Source: CAYSLU01 sp964431965 (GTDB taxonomy: Bacteria; Verrucomicrobiota; Kiritimatiellia; CAIKKV01; CAYSLU01). Taken from it: a DNA stretch of 15,464 nt. Below the pieces are notes generated by a model, which made no database searches, had not been told where the DNA came from, and saw only the letters and a program-made list of their open reading frames with translations. The position numbers and the translations under genes were made by a program. Numbering within the stretch: the first letter of the stretch is position 1; each line of letters starts with the position of its first letter. Where the stretch lies: positions 1-15,464 of the forward strand of contig CAYSLU010000110.1 in NCBI GenBank assembly GCA_964431965.1, written 5' to 3'. Positions 1 through 8,100 of the stretch are shown piece after piece.

Positions 1-690
1 CAGCGTCCTGCGGTCGGCAAGCTGCTGGCCTGGAGCAACGATCCGCAACAGCAGGTGGCGGTGGCCCGGGTGGATGGCATCCGGCCAGGGGTCAGCCATA
101 CGCGGGGCGTCGTGCTGGCGCACGGGCTGGTCGTTATGCTGGACCGAGTGGAATCGGATCAGCCGCACCAGTACGACTGGGTCTATCACAATTTCGGGGA
201 GCTCGCCCTGGGCCCGGGCTGGACCGCTTCTCCCGAGCCCGTCCCGCTGGGTTCCAGCAAGAGCGTGGGCTATCGGACCATTCAGGAGCTGCGTGCTTTG
301 AAAGGCGAAGGCCCCCTTGTTCTGGACTGGGACCTAACCCGCCAGATCGACACCCAGGCGAAGCGGACGAACGCTCAGGAAGTCCTTTCGCCTGTTCATC
401 TGGATTTTCGCCACATCTGCAGCGAACCCGGCCGTCTCTTCACGGGCGTGACGGGGCTGAACAACCCCAACACGAAGACCGTCTGGGATCGTGCGCCGTC
501 CGTGTTTCATCGCGTGGAAGGCAAGTCGGCCTTCTGGGCTACGGTGTTGGTTCCTTTTGGATCCGAGACTCCGGTCTCGGCCATTGAAAAGGTCGGAAGT
601 GACGGGGTGTCCGTGACGCTCCGGAGTGGAACGGTCCTTCGCTTCAGCCTCGACGCTCTGATCAAGTCCAAGAACGCCGGTGTGCTCTGA
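1..690 (+). CDS. Heparinase II/III-like polysaccharide lyase, C-terminal part (5' end outside window)
   Basis: The frame is open from the first base of the window (codons CAG CGT CCT ...) to the TGA at 688-690, so the N-terminus lies upstream; the internal GTG at 55 is not a credible start. The visible 229 residues are beta-rich. The stretch around DRVESDQPHQYDWVYHNFGEL-like positions 130-210 (Asp-Arg-Val, then His-Gln-Tyr-Asp, then Tyr-His) resembles the C-terminal beta-sandwich of heparinase II/III and related alginate/uronate lyases, where a conserved Asp-x-x-x-...-H-x-Y-D...H-G pattern follows a strand that ends near an Arg. Such enzymes cleave uronic-acid-containing polysaccharides by beta-elimination after export to the periplasm. 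The catalytic toroid and any signal peptide are not visible. The next gene begins 26 nt downstream on the same strand, so the two are probably co-transcribed. The family call rests on pattern memory; substrate is unknown. Confidence 0.72.
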   Translation, partial: QRPAVGKLLAWSNDPQQQVAVARVDGIRPGVSHTRGVVLAHGLVVMLDRVESDQPHQYDWVYHNFGELALGPGWTASPEPVPLGSSKSVGYRTIQELRALKGEGPLVLDWDLTRQIDTQAKRTNAQEVLSPVHLDFRHICSEPGRLFTGVTGLNNPNTKTVWDRAPSVFHRVEGKSAFWATVLVPFGSETPVSAIEKVGSDGVSVTLRSGTVLRFSLDALIKSKNAGVL

Positions 691-716
691 GTGATGGTCA
701 TCCATATGGCGAACCG

Positions 717-3422
717 ATGGAGCCCGATCTCGCCGAGCTCGAGCGTGCAATGCCCGGTGCCGGCGGCGTATGCGCCTGGACCCTCGATGGTCGAATGGTC
801 GACTGCCCGAGCCTGTGCCACGGCGACGGCGGGGCCCCCACCGTCATTCCTCCGGGTACGGTCGCCGTCGGGGCCGCCTGGCCGATCGCGCACGTGGCGG
901 ATCGGGTCGAGCTGACGTTCATTGGCCCGGTTCCGCTCCGCAGCCCGTTTGAACTGGAGGTTCACGACGGCGTTCGCTGGATGCGCCATGTCGACGGCTT
1001 GGCCCTCAGGATGACGGCCCGCACGGCCGAGCTTTCCTTCGAGCCGGTGGCCGCGACCATGGTGCGCGTTCCGCTCCCGGCCGACAGCGGGATCGTCCGG
1101 CTGAAGATCCACCGCTACCTGGCCGAAGCCCAGGCGATCACGTGGCCCCGCTGTGTGACCACGGACGAGCTGGCCCGCCGGGTTCTCGCGCGCGACGAGG
1201 AACCGTCCTTCGAGTCGCTGGCACTGCACGGGTTGTCCATGCCCGCGTGGGCGATGATGGGGCTCAAGGACTCCGGGCACGAGCAGGCCGTGTGGTGGGA
1301 CGGGCAGATCCACGCGCACGGGTGTCGCATCGCGATCTCCCTGGGCGATCCCGCGGTGCGTCTGGCCGATGTCCGCGACACGATCCGCCGGTCTCTGATG
1401 GACGGCTGGCGGCCGGCCGTGGTTGTGGAAGCCCGCGTCGGCGGCATCGCGGTGCGCCAGACCTCGTTTGCCGCGTTCGCGGATGGCGAGCGGGCGGAGC
1501 ATCCGGCCACCTTTGTGCGGGTGGAATTGACGAACTTGGGAGAGGAGCCCTTCGCCGGTCCCCTGCGCATCGTCGTGTGCGACGCGCCGAAGGACTACCT
1601 CGCGGATTCACTTGGGGTGGACATCTTCAACCCGCCGGCGGACCGCGCTCCGTTTGCGTGGGAGTTCCGAGGCGGGATGCTGCTGCGCAACGGCTGGCCG
1701 TTCCTGGTTTCGAGTGGCGGGTGTCGTGCCGAGCCCGAACCGGGGGTGGCGGCCTTTGATGTGCGCCTGACTGCGGGCGAGACCGCCGCCTTCGACGTCG
1801 CGGTGCCGTGTCCGCCCTGGACTCCGACCGTGGGCGAGGCGGCGCAGCTGGCCCGTGTCCCGTTCGGGCAGGCGCGCGAGAGCCTCCTGGCCTATTGGGA
1901 TAAGCTGATGGCACCGGCGATGAAGATCGAGCTGCCGGAGGCGCGGCTCAACAACCTGTATCGCGCCGTCCTCGCGCAGCTGTTCATCAGCGCGTGGGGC
2001 GACCTCATGCCGTACGGGGCGGCTCCGTCAACCTACGACGGATCCGTCTACGGCGTCGAGGAGGGGTACGCCATGCTCGCGCTCGCCATGAGCGGCTTCG
2101 GCGCCGACGCGCAGCGCTACATGGCCGCGACCTATCTCCAGCCGCACTTGCTGGCCAAGGCCGAGCAATTCACGCGGGTCGAGCAGCGCAATCAGCAGAA
2201 TCACAACGGCCTCAAGCCGTTCTACGCCGTGGAGCTCTTTCGCCTGACGCGCGATCGGGCGTGGATCGCACGGCATCTGGGCGTCTTGCAGGAATGCGCG
2301 GAGTGGACGATCGCCAACCGCCGCAAGACGATGGAGCTCGAGGGCGGGAGGAAACCCCTGCACTACGGCCTGCTGCCCAAGTGGGCCTACGGGGGAGACA
2401 TCCACGAGCTGAGCCATCCCCTATACCCCAACTTCGCCTGCTGGCGGGGGCTGAAGGACACGGCCTGGCTGCTGGCTCAGTTGGGCGACGCGGAGCGGGC
2501 GGAGGCGTATCGGCGGGAGGGCGAGGACTACCGCCGGACCATCCTGGCCGTGGTGGACGCCATCTACCGGAAGGATGCCCCGCAGCCGTTCCTGCCGCTC
2601 CGTCTCGACGCAACCGAGCCCGACAGCGGGGACTACTACCAGCTGTTCGCCGGCCTGCTCATGGATCTGCTGCCGTTCGAGTTCAGCGATCCGCGGGCCA
2701 ACTGGGTGGGCGACTTCCTGGATCGGGACAACCGCACGTTCTGTCTGCTGCCGCGATTCCGGGTCCGCGGGATCGACGGCGGCCTTGATGCGCTCTACGG
2801 CCTGGGTCATGTGCTGAGCCGGTTGCACCAGGGGCGCATCCCGGAGTTTCTTCTGGGTTTCTACGCCTACCAGGCATTCAACATGGAGCACACGTGCTTC
2901 ACGTCGCGCGAGCAGAACCGCGTCTACTCGAGCGACCGGCACCTGCGGTCGAGCGTTCCGGTCCAGGATCGGTCGGATCCTCTGCCCTGCTCCTCGGCCG
3001 TCTGCCTGCTGCTGCTGCGCCACATGCTTGTCACGGAGGAGATCCGGGGAGCGGGCGAGTATACCGGCCGGCTCCTGCTCCTGCACGGCGCGCCCCGCGC
3101 CTGGTTCCGAGCCGGTGAGCGGATTGCGGTCGGGCGCGCGCCCACCCACGCGGGGCCGGTGTCGTTCGAGGTGTCCATCAGCCCCGATGCGCAGCGCATC
3201 CGGGCTGAGATAGCGCTGCCCGCCGATTCCGCGTGTCCGGGGCTGTCGATTCGGCTTCGTCACCCGGATGGCCGGGCCATGAGATCGGCCATGGTCAATG
3301 GCCGGCCGACCACCGGGTTCGACGCGCGTGAGGAGCGGGTGGATGTGGCCGCGCCTTCGGGTTCGGTCTGCGTGGATGTCGCGTTTGAGCCCAGCCGTGA
3401 TCGACCAGCGGGAACACGGTAG
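717..3422 (+). CDS. Large six-hairpin glycosidase-like protein (alpha/alpha barrel core)
   Basis: The 901-residue protein begins at ATG 717, the first start codon available in this frame; the ribosome site is weak, and ATG 750 is an alternative. Residues about 45-140 are beta-rich and look like a small carbohydrate-binding or discoidin-like module. Residues 165-375 form a second beta-rich region. Residues about 385-790 are helical with features of six-hairpin glycosidases (GH63/GH78/GH95-like fold): paired helices such as LNNLYRAVLAQLFIS, the acidic YDGSVYGVEEGYAML motif near 440-454, and FNMEHTCFTSREQN near 721-734. Residues 795-895 form a C-terminal beta module. E448/E449 and E724 are candidate acids, unproven. 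There is no signal peptide, so the protein is either cytoplasmic or exported by other means. It follows the lyase gene by 26 nt, suggesting action on products of that lyase. I cannot assign a CAZy family; a phosphorylase-like or non-catalytic role is possible. Confidence 0.75.
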   Translation: MEPDLAELERAMPGAGGVCAWTLDGRMVDCPSLCHGDGGAPTVIPPGTVAVGAAWPIAHVADRVELTFIGPVPLRSPFELEVHDGVRWMRHVDGLALRMTARTAELSFEPVAATMVRVPLPADSGIVRLKIHRYLAEAQAITWPRCVTTDELARRVLARDEEPSFESLALHGLSMPAWAMMGLKDSGHEQAVWWDGQIHAHGCRIAISLGDPAVRLADVRDTIRRSLMDGWRPAVVVEARVGGIAVRQTSFAAFADGERAEHPATFVRVELTNLGEEPFAGPLRIVVCDAPKDYLADSLGVDIFNPPADRAPFAWEFRGGMLLRNGWPFLVSSGGCRAEPEPGVAAFDVRLTAGETAAFDVAVPCPPWTPTVGEAAQLARVPFGQARESLLAYWDKLMAPAMKIELPEARLNNLYRAVLAQLFISAWGDLMPYGAAPSTYDGSVYGVEEGYAMLALAMSGFGADAQRYMAATYLQPHLLAKAEQFTRVEQRNQQNHNGLKPFYAVELFRLTRDRAWIARHLGVLQECAEWTIANRRKTMELEGGRKPLHYGLLPKWAYGGDIHELSHPLYPNFACWRGLKDTAWLLAQLGDAERAEAYRREGEDYRRTILAVVDAIYRKDAPQPFLPLRLDATEPDSGDYYQLFAGLLMDLLPFEFSDPRANWVGDFLDRDNRTFCLLPRFRVRGIDGGLDALYGLGHVLSRLHQGRIPEFLLGFYAYQAFNMEHTCFTSREQNRVYSSDRHLRSSVPVQDRSDPLPCSSAVCLLLLRHMLVTEEIRGAGEYTGRLLLLHGAPRAWFRAGERIAVGRAPTHAGPVSFEVSISPDAQRIRAEIALPADSACPGLSIRLRHPDGRAMRSAMVNGRPTTGFDAREERVDVAAPSGSVCVDVAFEPSRDRPAGTR

Positions 3423-3425
3423 AAG

Positions 3426-3446
3426 GGCGCTCTCGCCGAGAGCGCC
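3426..3446. repeat. 9-bp perfect stem-loop just after the glycosidase-like gene
   Basis: The arms GGCGCTCTC (3426-3434) and GAGAGCGCC (3438-3446) pair fully around a GCC loop, starting 4 nt after the TAG stop at 3420-3422. The position suits a 3'-end structure (termination or mRNA protection), but no T-tract follows, so an intrinsic terminator is not demonstrated. It could also be an interspersed palindrome. Confidence 0.6.
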
Positions 3447-3561
3447 GCGGGGTGACCGATCGGCGCCCGGTGGCGGGGCGCGTGCTGCCGCACCCGGTCC
3501 CTGGCCAGGTTCGCAAACTCGGTCAGGCGGGCGGCGTTGAGGAAGCGACACGGCTTGGGCC

Positions 3562-3586
3562 CCGTTCCGTCGCGGACTCGGAACGG
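3562..3586. repeat. 8-bp perfect stem-loop in spacer
   Basis: CCGTTCCG (3562-3569) pairs with CGGAACGG (3579-3586) around a 9-nt loop TCGCGGACT. With a bulged T at 3587 two more G-C pairs can form. No T-run follows. Function unknown. Confidence 0.55.
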
Positions 3587-3629
3587 TGGGGCAGGGGTGT
3601 GTCGGGTTGCGGGGCGTGCTTCGGCGTGG

Positions 3630-3649
3630 CGCAAGCTTCCTTGCTTGCG
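3630..3649. repeat. 20-nt palindrome, 7-bp stem and 6-nt loop (possible REP-like element)
   Basis: CGCAAGC (3630-3636) pairs with GCTTGCG (3643-3649) around TTCCTT. The 7-6-7 geometry equals that of the two hairpins at 12745-12764 and 12806-12825. Read on the minus strand the loop is AAGGAA, similar to their ACGGAG loop, but the flank differs (CCACG rather than CTCCA). Membership in the same family is therefore only suggested. Confidence 0.5.
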
Positions 3650-3810
3650 TGGACGGATGACGCGATTCTGGATGCCCGTGACGCGCGGTCGAGCGGCCGT
3701 GTGTTCTGTCCTGCCAAACGTACTGCCGGCGTGACTTTTTGATGGCGAGGTCGCGCGAGTCAGTGCAGAGTGAAGCCCACGGCAGCCAATCATCACGAAA
3801 GGGGCACGTC

Positions 3811-4215
3811 ATGAACGAGTTGATCGCGCAGGTGGTCCAGCAACTGGGTGTTCAGGAGGGCCAAGCCAAGGGCGGGGTCGGGCTTCTGCTCAAGATGGCC
3901 CAAGCGAAACTCGGCGGGGACTTCGGCAAGGTGGCGCAGGCGCTTCCGGGCGCACAGGATCTGATCGCGGCCGCACCCGAGGCGGGCGGCGCCGGCAAGT
4001 TGATGGGCGGGTTGGCCGGCATGCTGGGCGGAGGCAAGGCTGGAGGGTTGGCGGATCTGGGGCCCCTCGCGGTCGGTTTTAGCCAGCTGAAGCTGGATCC
4101 CGCCATGATCGCCAAGTTCGCACCCATCATCTTGAGCTTCGCGCAGAGCAAGGGCGGGCAGGACGTGATGCAACTACTGGCTCGGGCGATTCAAGGGGTG
4201 AATTCCGCGAAGTAG
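3811..4215 (+). CDS. Small DUF2780-type protein of unknown function
   Basis: The 134-residue protein starts at ATG 3811, preceded by AAAGGGG (3798-3804) at 6-nt spacing; an upstream TTG/ATG at 3739-3742 lacks such a site and would add an unrelated tail. The sequence MNELIAQVVQQLGV, followed by QAKGGVGLLLKMAQ, a phenylalanine-lysine-valine helix leading into ALPG, a glycine/alanine-rich middle (residues about 55-85) and a C-terminal LKLDPAMIAKFAPIILSFAQSKGG helix pair, matches my memory of DUF2780 (VcgC/VcgE) proteins. No signal peptide is seen, though the Gly-rich helices are mildly amphipathic. The function of this family is not established. The gene stands alone, convergent with the esterase gene, and shows no obvious link to glycan breakdown. 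I am confident it is a real gene and fairly confident of the family. Confidence 0.85.
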   Translation: MNELIAQVVQQLGVQEGQAKGGVGLLLKMAQAKLGGDFGKVAQALPGAQDLIAAAPEAGGAGKLMGGLAGMLGGGKAGGLADLGPLAVGFSQLKLDPAMIAKFAPIILSFAQSKGGQDVMQLLARAIQGVNSAK

Positions 4216-4255
4216 CGGCGCGCGTGAGCGCATGGCTTCGCGGCGCCGGCGGCGG

Positions 4256-4273
4256 CCACGCGTTTGCGCGTGG
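4256..4273. terminator. Hairpin between convergent genes, possible bidirectional terminator
   Basis: CCACGCG (4256-4262) and CGCGTGG (4267-4273) form a perfect 7-bp stem with a TTTG loop, lying between the TAG at 4213-4215 and the stop of the opposing gene at 4351-4353. The location suits a shared 3'-end structure. Neither side has a T-run, so intrinsic termination is uncertain. Confidence 0.4.
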
Positions 4274-4350
4274 GGCTAAGCCGGAGCGGAGTGGACGGGA
4301 CGAGCGAACGGGGGAATATGGGCTTCCTCTCTTTGCGGTCACTACCCCCG

Positions 4351-5088
4351 TCATTGAGGCCGAAGCTCAGTCTCCAGGATCTTCCACAGGATCTCCGTGA
4401 AGTAGCCGTGGCCCTCGGCGTCGGGGTGGTTCAGGCCGTTGGTCAGAAGTCGGACAATGTCCTCGCCGGCGGCAAACCGGCGCTCCCATTCGGCGTAGGC
4501 GTCCGCGAGCGGGACCGCGGCGGCGGCGGCGACCTCGCGAGCGACTTGGACATAGCGGGCCAAGGTTCCGTTCGTCTGGCGGCTGACGATGAAGTCGACG
4601 CTGCCCCTGTAGTTGGGATCCACGTGGTCATTGTCGCGCGTGGCCATCATGTTCGGCGTCATCACGATGACGGCCGCGTGCTCGCGGATGCGCGTGACGA
4701 TCTCGGTCAGGTCGCGCCGGAACGGCTCCAGCCCCGCCGCGCCCTGTCCGCAGTCATTCAGGCCGTAGCACACGATGACCAGATCCGGGCGGTGATCCAG
4801 CACATCCGTCTGCAGTCGGCGCAGCCCGCCCGGGGCGGAGTCCCCGCCCACCCCCGCGTTGATCGAGCTGAAGCTGCGGTCGGGGTAGCGGGCCATCAGC
4901 TTCTGCCGGAGCGCTTCGTGATAGGCGCTGTTGCCCAGCATGAGCGGGTTGACGGTCAGCCCCTGCGTGACGCTGTCGCCCAGCGCCACCAGGATCAGGT
5001 TGCGGTCGCGCCAGTTCGTGGGCTCCTGCGTGAGCTTCGCGCGCAGACGGGCGAAGGAAGGCGTTGTGGCGGTCGAGTGTCTGTCCAT
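4351..5088 (-). CDS. SGNH/GDSL-family hydrolase (likely carbohydrate esterase)
   Basis: The 245-residue protein starts at the ATG complementary to 5086-5088, with GAGAGGAG upstream (complement of 5098-5105). It shows the four SGNH blocks: block I ALGDSVTQG (nucleophile Ser near residue 38), block II NAGVGGDSA (oxyanion Gly), block III VCYGLND (Asn) and block V LNHPDAEGHG (Asp and His of the triad). This family contains acetylxylan, rhamnogalacturonan and sialate O-acetylesterases as well as lipases. There is no signal peptide, so it would act in the cytoplasm if this start is right. It is the last gene of the minus-strand set, 55 nt after the large HEAT/barrel gene, and removal of acyl groups from sugar products is the most economical role. 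The specific substrate cannot be read from the sequence. Confidence 0.9.
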   Translation of the reverse strand: MDRHSTATTPSFARLRAKLTQEPTNWRDRNLILVALGDSVTQGLTVNPLMLGNSAYHEALRQKLMARYPDRSFSSINAGVGGDSAPGGLRRLQTDVLDHRPDLVIVCYGLNDCGQGAAGLEPFRRDLTEIVTRIREHAAVIVMTPNMMATRDNDHVDPNYRGSVDFIVSRQTNGTLARYVQVAREVAAAAAVPLADAYAEWERRFAAGEDIVRLLTNGLNHPDAEGHGYFTEILWKILETELRPQ

Positions 5089-5143
5089 GGCTGACTGCTC
5101 CTCTCGTGACTGGCCGACTGGATCGCTCCGACTGGCTCGGTCT

Positions 5144-8100
5144 TCATGGGGCGGCCGCCGCGGCGCTCAGGCGCACGGGCGCCGCGCTCCGAACGTAGGT
5201 CATCACGCGCCCCTCCGCGTTCCGGGGGAATCGCGCGATGCCCTCGTCCGCGGAGAAGAGCAGCCAGCCGACTGAGTTCGTCGCTTCGGGCAATGGCTTG
5301 GCTCCTTCGGTTGAGACCGACACGCGGCCCGGGCGCGACGCCGCCCGGATGATGCCCGGGCTCTGCACGACCAAGTCTCCGCCGTCGATACGCGCGGATG
5401 TGAAGGGCACATCGGAGATCGCCGTCACGTTGGAGGAGGCGGCGACAAAGCGCCCGATGTAGTCGTTCGCCACGAGGGCGGCCTTGCTGTGGCGCGGGCC
5501 GCTGACCTCCGGGCTCGGGTCGCCCGTCATGATATCCAGGCCGTCCAGGACCTTCTCGCCTCTCACGGCGCGGTAGTAGTGGCTCCCCGCCACGGCCTGA
5601 ATGTGCTCGCCTTCGAATACCTCTGCGCTGGCGGGCTCGGTCAGCCTGACGCCGACTCCGGACTCGGCGTGCAGCCGGTTGATCACGTCGCGCAGCTCGG
5701 CCAGGTACTCCGCCGAGGCGTCCTGGACGCCGTCGAACAGCACGGCGCCGCGGAACTGCGGGGCGTTGCGCCAGAGCGCCAGCAGGCAGCTGCCGTCGCG
5801 GGTGACCAGGGCCCGCGCGCGGTCGCCGGCCAGCCGCCAAGTCGCCGCCGGCGTCAGCTGGGCTACGGTGACCGTCCCGGTCGGCGCGGTGATCGCGACG
5901 CGCTTGAGCGCCGCGGCCGGCTTGCCGCTTGCCGGCGCGCGACTGATGTCGGCCTCCCATGGCCAGTCGTTCGCGAGCCGTCCGTCATGATCCTCGACGG
6001 TGCCGGCCTCGGCGTCGTTCCCGGTTGGCAGGTCGAGGTGGACGACGAGCAAGCCGGGCACCTCGCGCAGCCAGCGGGTGATGCGGGCGATCGTCTCGTC
6101 TCGGAGCGCTTCGGGCCGATGCACGACGATGTAGCGGTAGCGGTCCAGGTCCAGCAGGCCCAGTTCGTTGACGTCGCACAGGAAATCGTATTCGGTGAGC
6201 AGGGCCTGGCCCGGCACGAGCGGGTAGGGGCCGGGGCGGGTCCAGACGTCCACGCCGCCGCGGACCGCGAGCGCGGTCGGTCGGACGCTCACGCGCGGCA
6301 AGCTCGCGAAGATGCGCGCGCAGTCGTAGACGTAGCGCTGGTAGAACAGGAACCCCCTCTTGAACTGCTCCCGCCGCACCTGCACGTCCTGGGTGATCGC
6401 GCTGGTCTGGGCCTCCGCCTGCATGTCCGCGTCCGGGTCCGCGGCCTCCGAGGTCGGCGCGGTCTTCGACTCGTCGAGCCGGACGTCCGGCATCTCGGGC
6501 GGTGGGGCCTCCAGCTTCTTCGCCTCGATGTCCTCGACCCCGCCAAAGCTCCACGCGATGCCACGCTCCAGGAGGCGGGTATCGGGCCCGATGTCCTCCA
6601 CCCACACCTGGATGCCGCGCAGCTTGGTGATGCCGGCGCGGTGGAACGTCGGGCTCACGAACACCCAGGTGCTGAACCAGCCCGTGTCGGCGCCGGCCAT
6701 CCAGGCCGTCAGCGCATCCGAGTATGCGCGGTCGTAGCGGTCCAGCATGGGCGCCTGCGGCACCTTCTGCGTGTGCCGGACCGGGTTCATCTCGTAGCCG
6801 CCGATGCCGAGGCTCAACCAGAGGACGGGGCGATCGGGCCAGATGGTCTTGTAGCGGCGGACCAGGTTGTACGCGGCCATGCGGCTGTCGCCCTTGTAGT
6901 CATAGACGCCGCCCATATCGAACTTCCATGCCGGCAGGGCATCCGGCGACCCCGGGTGCGGAAGGGCGTCGGCCGGCAGAAACGTGCAGATCTGCAGGCC
7001 GGGCTTGAGCTTGCCGTACTTGAGCTTGGTGTAGTCGTGAAGCCGGTTGAACCCCTCGATTCCGCGGGCGATCGACCAGTTCTCCCACGCGCGTGTCTCG
7101 GACGGAGTGAGGCTCTCGATCCGGCCGTCCACGCGCGCGGGATCGATCCCCGCCTCCAGGCAGAAGACCTGCCAGCCGTCATCCCAGAGCGCGCCGGCCG
7201 TCATGCTCATGGTTTCCTCGCCGTACACCAGCCCGTCCAGGACCGCGAGGCTGTTCGTGGTCAGCTCCTGCTCCAGCTGCATCCAGAACTCGTCGCGGGC
7301 CTGGCTGTTCAGCACGATCAGGCCGGGCTGGCCGATCGGGGTCGCGCGGCCGAAGATAATCTTGCCCGCGGCGTGGGCCCGGCGCATGTGCGCGTCGCTT
7401 CTCGTCGTCATGCTGTAGTAAGCATCGAATGGCGAGATGTCCGCGTGCCGGGCGGGCGAGGTGTTCCAGGCCAGGTTGCGCTTGCCGGCGATGCTCCGGG
7501 CTGGCTCGGGCGACGCGGGCAGGGGAAGCCCCCTCGACCGGGCGAGCGCGTCCTCGAGGTAGAGCCGCTCCGCCGGCTCGCGGACGGCGCGCAGGCGCGC
7601 CTCGACCGCGCCGGATGAGCCGGCGTCCGCCAGCCGGGCGGCCAGCGTGGCGGCGTGGAACTGCACCCATCGGTGCGGATCGTCCAGGGCGGCCATCACC
7701 AGCGGCCGGGCCCGGTCGGGCGACCGGTCGGCCAGGAGTCCCAGCGCCGTCGCGCGCGTGTGGGCGTCGCGGTTCGAGCACGCCGCCTCGACCAGGGCCA
7801 GGCGCTTCTGGTCCGCGCCTTGGGCGAGCTGCCCGAGCGCCTTCTGCCGCAGGTAGGGGGGGCAGAACTTGAGGTCGAACTCCGCGCGCCCCGCCGCATC
7901 GGCGGGCCGGAGCGGCAGGATGACCTGGCGCGCGGCGCGCGCGAGCGGGCCGTAGGGATCGTTGGCCAGCCGCTTGATCTCCGCCAGCAGGGCCGGGGCG
8001 GCCCGCAGGTCCATCGGCTGCTTCAGCGCTTCCATCACGACCGCCTCGTCCGGGTCCTGGAGGAGCGACGGCCACTCGGGGTTCTTCACGTCGTGAAGCC

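Larger units (their letters stand above)
3423..3810. other. 388-nt intergenic spacer with three perfect hairpins
   Basis: No convincing gene is present. Three perfect inverted repeats stand out: 3426-3446, 3562-3586 and 3630-3649, each listed separately. None is followed by a T-run. I looked for a sigma-70 promoter for the downstream gene and found only a poor TTGATG at 3739-3744 with no matching -10 element. The composition is as G+C-rich as the genes, with a few AT-richer bases just before the ribosome site at 3798-3804. Confidence 0.6.

Noticed and set aside
3739..3767. Possible sigma-70 promoter with TTGATG as -35 element
   Set aside because: No acceptable -10 hexamer at 16-18 nt; the host promoter consensus is also unknown.
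3739..3810. Upstream TTG/ATG start for the DUF2780-type gene
   Set aside because: No ribosome site there, and the added residues do not resemble the family; ATG 3811 has AAAGGGG at good spacing and a family-like N-terminus.
5108..5138. Three GACTGG copies between the HEAT/barrel gene and the esterase
   Set aside because: The copies are only six bases long and irregularly spaced within a short gap; no further structure was seen.
4995..5147. Short minus-strand frame starting at an ATGA overlap with the stop of the HEAT/barrel gene
   Set aside because: About 50 codons, out of frame with the SGNH gene and overlapping its N-terminus; the peptide is Arg/Pro/Ser-rich. The SGNH ATG at 5088 has a strong GAGAGGAG site, so the overlap looks coincidental.
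5489..7618. Plus-strand open frame of about 709 codons opposite the HEAT/barrel gene
   Set aside because: Same antisense artefact of GC-rich codon usage; no domain and no ribosome site seen.
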